Below, piece after piece: positions 38,201-50,200 of a stretch of 64,000 bases of DNA. Every line of letters begins with the position of its first letter. Position 1 is the stretch's first letter. The notes beneath the pieces were generated by a model, which worked only from the letters and a program-made list of their open reading frames with translations, had not been told where the DNA came from and ran no database searches. A program made the position numbers and the translations under genes. Origin of the DNA: Acanthaster planci (lineage: Eukaryota; Echinodermata; Asteroidea; Valvatida; Acanthasteridae); contig NW_019091432.1 of the NCBI RefSeq assembly GCF_001949145.1, positions 1,624,311 to 1,688,310 on the forward strand, read 5' to 3'.

Positions 38201-41200
38201 AAACTGTTTCATAATATTTACAAACATCATCTCATCACAGCCATCCACATAGCCGTAGATTACTAGACACATATGATGACAAGCAGGTTTCCAGCTAGTA
38301 GACTTTTGAGGCCATGGCCATTCGTGCCAGTTATTCCATGGCTGCAACCCTAGCAGTAGGGGCTATGGTTGGGAGGTCCGCACTCCTACATGGGTCAGCT
38401 GCTTCCTGAAACTACTGCATGCTGTTTGCCGGGTAAGTGGCATTAACAGGGTTAATGCAGTCACGAGTTTCTTCTCGCACATACATGCACATGTAGTAAA
38501 GTGACTCATTTGTTACAGTGAGATTGATGTACATGCAACTCAATGCAATATGAACTTTGCAGGCTTCATCTTGTGTTTGCGCAAGGTGGGGAACTGAACA
38601 TCACAACATTTTGGAGGTGATTCTAATCAGTTGCCATCAAGAAATGCTAATTTTCCTCTCAGTTGTTCTCCTTCCAACTGTAAAAAACTTTTTCGTGTCT
38701 GGCATTGTCACACACAGACAAAAATCAACAGCAGCCTAAAGCATCAGTTAGCTAAATGTAGGAATAGCCACATGGTTTTTCCAAGTAAGCACACTCTGCC
38801 CAGAGTCCCAAAAACCAGGAAGCTAAAGTTAATGTCTAGACTGGTCTGTCTGTGGACTCTTGTGGCCGCTTTAAGCTTTGAGTTTCACAATTAAAGGTAC
38901 ATGTACATGTACGTCACTGCCAACTTCTGATGTATATTTGGTACGGCTCAGCGCAGCTGCACATAGTGCTTGCTGAGATGTTTGTATCCATCAGCTCAAC
39001 AGCTCTTGCGTGCATCGGTTGTATGCAATGAAGGCTTGATTATGTTTCGCACCTAATTTATGCACAGATGCTGTCCAAGTGTCCTTAAGTCCCTTGCCTT
39101 TTACGGTCAGCCAAATATAGCACCCTTAGCTGTTCATGCAGGGATCCCCCACAGATGAATCCAGCCACATGATCACTATATCAGGAAAGCCGTAGCTAGA
39201 CTTAACGTACAGAAACTCCAAACAAACCAGATGCGTGAACCTTGTCCTCATGCACCTTTATGGAACAAAATAACAAGTACTCTATTTTCCGTACATATTT
39301 TTTATGTTTTTAGGACAAATTCCAATTTTCAAATTTTGATCACAGAAATTGTAACTAGTCAACTTCACAGATAGCTCCTCCCACTTACTTTACACATGAG
39401 TAATATATGTCCAGTTTGGTTTTGAGTGTTTTTTATAATTTTAAAGGTTTCTCTTCGTCCCTGGCATTCATTTGTCAAATGGCATTATTTTGACAGTCCC
39501 TGAAACCACTATTTGATCTATCGGCAGCTGAACAGTTTCACTTTCTCTTGCATCTCACTGCATAAATATTTTGTTGGACACCTGCTGTGATGACCAGTAT
39601 TGTGTAGCATTCAGCAGGAGCGTTTTTGTGCATCGGTTTCTAGGCATTTACCATCACTAAAATCATAGATCTTTTTTCAAATGTGGAAATATGTGCACAT
39701 ATTTTTAAAACCTTAACCATTCAGCCATAAATCAACCATCCTAAATATCATACATGTACCCTGGTATGTGCAAATCGGTCTTAAAATAATGATCCTAAGA
39801 TGGATCTGTTAGACGTTCAAAATTCAATTATCCAACCCCCTCTTTACAAACATTAGTTGTAATCAACTTGGGCAAGTTAAAGTCTCTTCATGAGTTGTAT
39901 GGAGCGCTATTGAAGCAACAACAATTTGCATGTACAAGACATTACTCTATTTGAAAAGACTGCTTTAACATTCAAGTGTGTAGCAACCCTGTGGAGAATT
40001 TGCGAAATGCATAGCAAACTCGCTCAGCAGGTGATTGGAATCTGATGAACAAGTGAAGCGTGACGAGCAATATTAAGAGCAAAATGTCTCTGCATGATAA
40101 TACCAAAGTGAGTTGACGGAAGTAGCGTCTAACCTGTTACTTAGAGATGCGGGCATGACTTCTTTTGTCCTAATAGTATCTCCAGCAAAATTTCAATACT
40201 GAAGATCAGTATGTGAAGCAAGCACTCGTGTGAAAGGAGCAAACCCCATCAGGACATCCCCTCTCTCAACCAAACCCCATCCATGCCTTCCTTTCATCCC
40301 TCCCCCCAAAAAGAGAAAGCTTCCCTTCAAAAGCAATTGACATAAAATCCCTGAAAATCAAATCCTCGTAGCCATCTCAACTTCAAGCCAAAGGCATTGT
40401 CAGCATCCCCTGGCCAGTGACCCTCCACATTAAGAGGGAGACACCAAATTAAAATTGAATGGCCATCATAAACATGGTACATCTTGAAGCAGGATTAAAG
40501 ACCTATACTCACTTTAGTAACACATCTTCAAAGGTTCCGATATTATAGTATTGTGATTGTGCTTCAAAACAAAATAGATTGGGTTGGTTGGACCCATCCA
40601 CCATGATTTTAGCTGTTATCATTCACCAGCCAGACAGGTCTCAATTTGCCACTAATTGCTGGGATATCACTGTAAACCCAACAATAACAGGATTAAGTGC
40701 TTAGTGTAGCTGACCCTGCCAATTCCAAACAGCCTTATCTCTTAATCCTGGTTAGCAGGAGGTAAAAAAAAATCTGTTTACTGAGTAGTTATTGCATTGG
40801 CTACCAATGGGCTGCTGAGATTGATGCAGTCATAATAAGTAATATAAACAGGAATAAGCCTAGAACATTAACAGCTTTAGCATCATTGGCAAAACCCTTC
40901 AGTTTGAAGGTTCATCACCTTCTGGTACAGTGTATATGAACTTAAATTATTATCGTTTTGAAGTTGTTAAAAACACATGACTGTTGAAACTGATGGTGTT
41001 TATTGATAAAATGGTGTTGCGGGTCAGTGTTATTCCAGTAGTTTTAGTGTTGAATTAAAAATGGAGTTGGTTGGACAGTTGAAGTTGGTGCGTAAGTTGC
41101 GTGTTAGATGCTCATGAGGGATTATGTGAAAATAGCCAAGTGCTGCTATTTCACTAGAATCATGTCTTCGAATGAATATAGTTGTAATATAAGAAAGAGA

Positions 41201-44200
41201 AATCATGTGTTCGTCAGATACATATCAGTGTTACTCTGGCATCACATCTTAAACTGCTATACAGTTTTTCCTCATTTTCAAGTTTAAACTCTCTACACCT
41301 CATCTGATTAAACTGCTTTTTTTTGCTAGAATGTTCTTCTCAAGCTGCCAGGCACTGCAGGCAGGCTTTTGAAAAAAAAAGTTATTCATCCAAACAAAAC
41401 ATTTGTAAACATGCACGAACAAAAATTGATCTCAGATAATCTTGTACCTGTTGACCACTGAAATGTATAGTGTACTATCCCAAAGGACTTGTTAGAAAAA
41501 AATAAGATAGTTCAGTGCCTGTCATGCTGTTTCTAGCATGAAAACCTTAAATGTCTAATGAAGCCACTTGTGTGATAGGGACCCCCTGGTATCTCATCAG
41601 AGTATGAAAAGGATTCACACTCCTGGCATTGATTGGCAATCGGTGTTCATGATAATATTTAGGGGTCCCCATGGTCTGGTCTGGCCAGGTATCTGCCACT
41701 TGTGATCTGCAGAGTGAGAGGGGTTGACTTGAAAGCAGCAGTGTGGAACTTGGTGTTCTTGAGCAGGAGACATTGCCTTAATTTCCTTCTGCTTGGCAGC
41801 CAGCGGGCACTGGTTTGGAAACAGCCCACAGTGTTTTAGCTCATGTTTACCATGGTAAAATTTCAAAGATATGATTTTACCTCAAAAAGCTCTTTGTCAG
41901 GGAAATTTATGCCAGAAATCTGGTTACATCTGAAGCGATCTGTGATTAGTATGAAGTAGGTCCTAGAACTCAAAGGTGATCAGACTTCTCTAGACGTACA
42001 TGCACATCCACTTGGGTTTGTCAGACACATAACCTTTGGGCTTGCGGCTCAGAATCTCACGCACTATTTGGTGCAGGGAGCTGAACCTTTTTGAAGGGAG
42101 ATACTCATTATATTACTGGGCTGCATACATTGGGGTTCACACATCACTGAGTCCTGAACACTGGGGATTGGATTTCACAGAAGACTTGCTGACAACAACC
42201 AACTTGGCTGTCACTTTTAGAACAGTCGTGAGCACCTCGTCCCTTGTCTTTCTGAATAGACCTGTTCAAGTGTCAGTAACTGTTCTTCCTTGGCTTCAGG
42301 ATTTACTGTCCATGTCCCATTGATGGATAGCCTTGTTTGGGGTTTCACAAGGGACTTTTGGGCAGTAATCTCACTGTTACTGACTTTTTGCCATGTCACA
42401 GAAGATTGACTTGGCAAGCCCTTAGGAAGTTTGGATTTCCGTAGACTTGTTCTCAGTCAGAACACATCTGTTGTTAATCGCCGGATGTTCTGGAGTTTCT
42501 GTAGTGCAGAGTTTACAGGAATTCTAGTTTTGAATTTCTCGTCAAGCATGTATATGTCACATTTGATCATGAGCTTTTTTTTTTCAAAAGCAAATAAAAA
42601 ACTTTTTTTTTTGGTTCAAATTCAAGACAAGTAATTGGACCAGTGTCATCTTCCTCTCCCAAGCAGAAGTTAATTTTGTCCCATGGCTGTGCAGCTAACA
42701 GAAATTAAGAAATATCATAATGATGACAGATGGTGTGGTATAGTAGTACGGGAAATTTCCTGTAGGTTTGTCAATACAGAGCTCCTTGTCAACTGACATT
42801 TTGCTATAGTGTGTAAGCCGCTAAAAAGCGACTTTTCTTTATCAGCAATTTTGTGGTAAAAGGGCCCTATTTCAAGGCTGTTGGTAGAAAATTGGTGGAA
42901 AATCGCAGCAAACTGCAGCAGAAAATTGTGCACGAACAGTTGAAGCACATACCTTTTACCAGTTGGCAAGGACTTTTGGCTTTCACAAAAGTGTACATCA
43001 ATTAAGTTAGAGTTTTGTGCTTACAGGGATAGTGCACAAAATCCTTCCTAGCTGTGACAGCTTAATCAGAGACTGTAAGCACAGACATTGACATTATGCA
43101 ATCTATGACATCAGGCCCAGTGCCAGATCACAACAGGGCCGCATTCAAAAGCACAGTACAATATACGTATGCATACCATCAATGATAAAGAGATACAGGA
43201 TATGTCGATAACGCTATAGGTATTGTAATACTGAACATGCCCCAGGTGTTATGTTTTCTGCATGATGTATGCTGCAGTTCAGGTGAATGCAAGGAGGCCA
43301 GAAACAGTTCTTGCTAACTCATTGATTGGACGACAAATGGTTAAAGCGTGCTGTGACATGATTACATTGTCCAGGAAATATTGGTCACCGGAGCTAACCA
43401 ACCCGATAAAGTTACCAGAGGTGACCTGAACAGAATTACCCACGGTTATACATGTAAACGAGTGCAATGTGTGGAAATATCTAGTTAAAGGTAGACGGTT
43501 GCCAAGAATTCCCTAAGGATGGACAGGGAAGGCATATCACAATAGTGGGTGTGGTGTCACTGAATGGCAACCTTGTTCCGCAATGATTGGCCCAAATCTA
43601 ATTCACAGTTTGTAGGTTACGAAACGGTCGGGTGTTACCCGTCAGCTTCTCCCCCTCCCCTCCCCCGACGAGTTTTCCTTACGGACCGAGGAGTGGCAAG
43701 ACAATGTCTTCACGCATCAGATGTATCTCGTGGTTCTCTCCTAGAGATTTCACCATTCAGCTTTCCTTTTGTGGCTGTCGGAAGTGATCAGGCCAGTCTA
43801 CTGGCAGACAGCACGATTGCCCCTCAGCTTGATTAGCCAGACACAATACCTGCCTGTAAACCTTTCATTTTTTTCTTTTCTCTCTTTTTTTATCAGATCT
43901 TTGTCTTGTCCTCCCGCTGTTGCTCTGTCGGAATGTGACTAGAGACCTTGGGCTTTTTGCTAAATGCCACAAATTGAGTATTAGACTGTGCAGTCTGGGA
44001 TGTAAACATATCACTGGGCGATTCTTTCCCAGTCGTGAGCCATGAAAAGATTGTTTATTTTTATTTAGTGGACTTTTCTAACAGGATTAGCCTGGTGGCT
44101 CCACAGTCCCATCTATGAAGCCCCCAGACCTGTGGGGGGATTTTTACTCCGGGGAAGATGCACCATTTCTGTCACATTCAGTCACGTACACTCCAATGGG

Positions 44201-47200
44201 ATTTGGTCACACTGTCCAGCAAATGGCTAGAGTGTTTCCTCAACTCAAGCAGGACACCCTGCTGTGTGTGGTTTCTCTTCCCCCTCCCTGGCCCCCAGTT
44301 GGTATTCCCTCACCCTCGGTAAAAACCCCAACTTGATCAGTTTCGCATCAAGTGAATGCATCATCCTAGTGTTTGTTATCCTACCTACACTTAACACATT
44401 ATATATTTATGCCCTTCAAAATAGTCTCAAACCACCAAAAGGTGATTCCACTTAAACTAAAATTCTTACTCTAATACAGTCACATATAAAATTGTAAATG
44501 AACGTTCCCATTGCAAGCATCCAAAGTGGTTTACTTGATGTTACCTGTGACATTGAAAATCATCCTTGTTTGTTACTAAGTTCTCCAGTGTCTCAGCAAG
44601 ACCAGCCCTGGGCACGTTCATTTACTCAATACTTTACGTACATACATGTATGCAAAGGTATACAGGGTATGCCAGTATCGGTGTACACATTGTGCTATTT
44701 AACATGCCCAATGTATAACAGCAATAGAGGTTCTTGTCATGCTTATCAAATTGCACTTGACTGCAGTAAAACTGTGACTGTAGTATTCAGACTCACAACT
44801 GGGAGTCAAGGCCAATTTTCTGTGATCATGTTACTACATGTAACATTGCAGTATCAAGTGCACCCAAATGCAAAATGTTCTAAGTGGTAAAGACCTGCCA
44901 TTGGGGTTTTGGAGTAATAAGTTGATGGAGAGAGGATAACCGCTGGCAGATACCGGAAGAAAGATTTTGGTGTTATCCTATCAGGGAATGAGAAGTTCTA
45001 GCAGGAGGTTTGTCTTGAGATATTTTCCGACCGCCTTCTGAAACAGAATTTTACCTTCAAGATTTGTTTAGTTGTCTGGAATTGTCCAATGCTGAGCAAC
45101 GTTACTGTGGCAGCTTGCAGACTGGACCGTCTCATGTCTTACAGGTTTCACTTTCAGATTTCAACTTTGCCTTGACTTAACTTTGAAAGAAAAACAACAG
45201 CACCCATTGAAATAGAGTTGAGTTTCTGAAGCAGACATTTCACAGAAGTGTGACTGATATCGTAACATTTACTAAGGATGTCTTGCGCCTTGTTGGTTTG
45301 CCATGTTGATGAAAGTTTAAATAAATGTATGTTACTGTTTGCTCCCATGTGCATACATGAACTAATTACATGAGCGCCCTCTCTCTGCTAGTCTTAACTG
45401 GTTTGCATGGCACTGTGTACATTATTTGTAACAAAATGGCCATGAATAAGACTTTGTTTAGATCCAGCAAAGTGTGTGACGGTCATGATCATACCTGTGC
45501 AATTTAATTCAGTCAACACAACAGATGTCGTGTAAAAATTTAGACCTAGGGCTTCGTTTTCAAATTTTCCCCTGCAGTAAGTTCTTGCTGTTTCTAAACA
45601 GGGTCTTTATTTTGGTAAAGCAGCTGATGGTGGAATCGCTTAAACACCTTTGTAAGTAAAGAAGGTTGGAAATTCAATGTGAACTTTTAAACGATCAGTT
45701 GATACTTGATAGTTTACTTACAAGTGCATGGGCCATTGCGTCTGATTTAGTAGATTTTTGCCACGTATTGGTAACCTTACAACTTTTACATCATTAACAA
45801 AACAGATTATAGAATACTTTGTGTTGGTTTATCTTTGAAACATTCATGCATTCATTTACATATTTATATGTAACAACTCCTCAGTCAGACATTCTCTCCT
45901 GATAATTTTGTTTGTTCTGATAATCATCACAGACATTATTTTATCACTACCTGCCATTACTACATACTAATAAAGTTTATTTCTGTCCTTTTATGCTCAT
46001 AGGGAAAACAAAGCCTGTTAGAACACCAACTTCTATTTAGTGGTTTGTCGCTGTTAGCTTGTGTGAATTCCGGATGCGAATAGCATAAATCCTTGAAAAA
46101 CGTACCACTTGAAGGCTTAATTAGGAATATTACATGGACATGTACATTCCGTCCAAATGCTCTTTTGGAAGAAGTGTTTTCCTTTATTTCTTTATCTAAT
46201 GCATATTTACATTCATGTTACATGAATACCCATCAGGCCACATAAACAGATGAAAATATTTATAAATATAGTCCCCAAGCATGCATATTTTCACCCAGTC
46301 ATAATAAATAAATCTAATCTGACTGCCTGTTATTGTCATTTCAAGAAAGGGAAGTGGACAAAATAGGCAGAATTGTTTCCTGAAATGGAGCTCTGCTCTT
46401 AAAGCAATTCCTATTGTATCTCACTAAAAGAGATTGCATTGCAGTGAAATCAATAAGAAACAATGGGAAATAGATACTTTAAGTAAAAGAACTTTGGCTT
46501 CCCTGAGCTAACATGCTTTAAAGTTGAACGCCATCAAACAAAAGGTTTACTGAGTAAAGTTAACTATTTGTCCTAAATTTTGGGGATCTAAATGTGTTGA
46601 CAAACATACATGTATGCTCCAGTTGTGTCCATTTTACTCAGTTTCTACACCTTTTGTATATTTTCAGTTCAGATTTTGTTTCAGCAGTCTAACAACATCT
46701 AGTTTCTTTTGTTGTATTCACACAACTTGTAGCTGACTCGAAACAAAAGTTGACCGCTGAAATTAAGCATTATTTTGGTTAAACGGTAAATTTTCTTTTG
46801 GGTTGGAATTATTATTTTCAACCACTTTCAACAGCTTAATTTAGGAATAGAGAAATCCGATTTGCCAGGCGTTGTTTGTTCAGATCTAACCTTTTCAAAC
46901 TGGTGTCAGAGAGGGGGGTGGGTAGGAACCAGTGACCCCCCCTCTTGACTGGGTTGGTAAGGGCCCCCACCTTTAGCAGATCCTACTATGGGGCGGGGCT
47001 TAAGGAATCAGCCAATTAATGGCTGATACCTGATGATCTCACTATTGCCCCGCCCACGTTGAAAATTGTTCCACCTCAGTTGTACATCACTTGATGCCAT
47101 CAAGTGTGTTCAGTCTGTTATGTTCTGTAATTCAGACTTCCAGTGCCACTTGGCACTGAATATCCAGTGGTACATTTTCATTATTCCAAGAATGTAATAT

Positions 47201-50200
47201 GCTTTGTTCAATGCTTTGCATTGCATTCTTTGTGTGCAGGTGTTGTGAAGTTTTCAGACTTTGTCGCAATCATGTCAGAGGCTATGGCGGAAACCACCAA
47301 CTGGGGTCGGCTGCAGACAGAGGTTAAAGGTTACGTGGGCATCGACACCATACAGGAGCAGATCAGGAAGAAGGCCCTCAAGAGGGGGTTTGAATTTAAC
47401 ATTATGGTCGTGGGTAAGCCTTACCATGTAATCCAATGGCATTCTCTCCTTATATTCCAGGGAGGTGTTTTATTTTGGAGGAAGTCTGAAGAGAAATAGT
47501 TGGGTCTATACCAGTGGCATGCTGTACATGAAGATATCCAGGGCTGTTGATAACTAGTAATGTAACCATTCTTTGTAGGATGGTCCGAAATTATCAAATC
47601 TGGTTAATTAGTAGCTCTGGTTAACCATAGTAACTCGGGTTAACCATAGTTCTTCAAACTTACTCTGTGGTTCTTGATCAAGCCCACCAAAATTTATGCA
47701 TACAAACGCCATGGGTTCCGTTTAACCTCATTGCCAGAAACTTGAAACATTACCAGCAGGTGAATACCTTCAGTGTCATTTTTACCTGTTGTGCTTGTAC
47801 GAAAATCTCTGGGCCCATTCTCTAAGAAGATGACGTTATATGACACCGATTACCCCAGTCAGCAGCAATGTGACATTGAAATTTTATTCAATTGTAATAC
47901 TGTGTGAACTTACTACCAGAATCAGGATGACCTGTCCAAATGTGGAGCACTCAAACCTTTGACCTCTTGAGCCAGAACAAATGAGTTAAGCCTCAGCCTT
48001 TTCTCCCATCTTTGTCTCTTGTGGTCAACCTCAGGCTCCAGTGGTCTGGGCAAGTCCACCTTGGTCAACACACTCTTCAAGGCAAAGGTCAGCCGGCGGT
48101 CATGCCTGCAGTCAGAGAAGGATCCCGCCGTCATCATTCCCAAGACCGTGGAAGTACAGTCCATTAGTCACGGTAAAAAGCATGTGATACTGTTACCCCC
48201 GATTGTCAAACCTACATAACCATTCCTTGAGCATCTAGCCTTCGTATAAAAAGGATACACAGGTCCTGCAGTAATGAGACAAAAATTAAACTGAAGAAGA
48301 TCTTTGATAAATTTCACTCTGCTTCACTGGTGGGTAAAGAAAGAACGTTGTCATGATATCTTCACTCAAGAATGTTTTGGGTTATTTGTACTGAATCCCT
48401 GGAGTTCATACATGTATGACTACGATTATTGCAGACATATTGTTGCATACTGCTGTATACAGCCTGATGATTCTTTTAAGGTCTTGTAAAGTCCAAGTCT
48501 GTCATCTCCTGTGGCCAGGCAATGCTAGTCTGACCATCAGAAAGGAGAATGGCATTATTGAGCAGTTGTTGACTGCTGATGATGTAGGCCATGCTGTTTT
48601 ATACCCAAGGGACGCATTAAGCCTGAGACAGTCTATGAATCCTCTTGAGGGTTAAAACACATTTTGATAATAATAAAATAGCAGCAGTATCAAATTCCTC
48701 AGATGGTGCCTCTTTTCCACATGCATAGCTCGTCATATTTCCCATTCTCCCCTGTTCACTATGAATATGATCCAGTGTGTAATCCTTAGTCAGCATGTCA
48801 TAACAGACTATTTCCTGGTTATCAGTGGTTTCCTTGCTGAACTCAAATCGGCACACCAAGTTTTGAGAGCTCAGTGACCCTTGCACAGAACAGGTGCTGA
48901 ACTCAAACTTTAAGCTAGCAGAGTCAGTCATTTTAAGATTCATAGAGGAAAAAAATAAGTAGGCCTGTCTGTTGTAAGCTATATCTCTAGACTTTGCATG
49001 CAGAATATTTCAAGATATATTCATGTAGAGGTCAACATTGAACAGTATTACAAGATACTAGACGATTTTTAATCCAACCCGAACTGGGACCAGACTATTC
49101 TCAACCAGCAGTTGTCCACATCCACTGGTCAGACCCAAGAGCTGTCCCAGCTAACTAGTCAGACCTCTACCAAAGCAAAAATATTGTTTACTTTTGGGTC
49201 ATAGGTGTATTGTTACTTGAAATTCTAATCCTCCTTATCCGGTTCGTAAGTTTGATGTCACTTCAGTTTAAACCACGCCCACTGCACATGTGAACTGCAC
49301 ATATGGTTACATGCATTAATCGCCGTTTACACCATGGAACCAGAATTTAATGCACACCTTCAGCGATTGTCCAATGAGAGCCTGCAAATTGTGGCACGTT
49401 TGCCCTTGTGACAAAGTCACTTATGAACCGGATTGCACTGTCTTTTAAACTTGCAGTTATCGAAGAAAACGGTGTTCGGCTGAAGTTGACTGTCACAGAC
49501 ACACCAGGCTTTGGGGATCATATCAATAATGAAAACTGGTGAGTTGATCCAGTCGCTGTTCAGCGTTATCTCAAAAGTCTGGTTTTTTGGGTGAATGGGT
49601 TGATGAGAATTAAGTCAATATTATGGACTGTTTTCATTAAGCATTTGAATGCTTTGATGCTTTGTTGCCTAGCAACAGTGCTTCTTGAGGCATACATGCT
49701 TGTTTGTCCAAGTATGGATCAGAGTGTGCACACAGTCATGTTTTTCTATACCGGCAATAATAGGTCATCCTGTCTCCTCATAGTCCTACGAAACAGCACT
49801 TTTACACACACTGAGCATGAAGGCCAGTAGAATGACCACTGAGGACACCAGAATTATCCTTAGGCCTCTGTGTTTTGTCCCTTGTGGCATAATTGAACAT
49901 TTATGTTTATCATTTTTATCTGACAATATGCAAACCCCAAGGTGCAAATTAATGGGGATTTCGCTGGGCACGTGGCAGACAGTGGACCTGTTTGCTTCAT
50001 GCAAATCCAGATCACGATCAGAGCCTGCCAGATGGAGAGAATGAACTAGCATTAGGATCACCGATAGAAATCCAGATCCCTGTGAAACAAACAGGCCCAA
50101 TGGCATACAGGCCCTCAGCCCATTCTGTCTCTCTGTTATCAGATGAGGGGATACTTTCGCACAAAATCCTTGACTGGGCCCATATTCTTGATGTCGGCTT

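Noticed and set aside
43564-43836. 90-codon open frame in septin intron 3
   Set aside because: No recognisable family, no exon borders, and no ATG context support; ordinary chance length for this DNA.
44498-44890. 130-codon open frame in septin intron 3
   Set aside because: Composition and codon use look like the flanking intron and no domain is seen. It cannot be distinguished from chance.
47143-47239. In-frame extension upstream of septin exon 4 as an alternative N-terminus
   Set aside because: The open stretch begins with GTG, has no ATG in frame, and crosses a good splice acceptor at 47239, so it is intron read-through.
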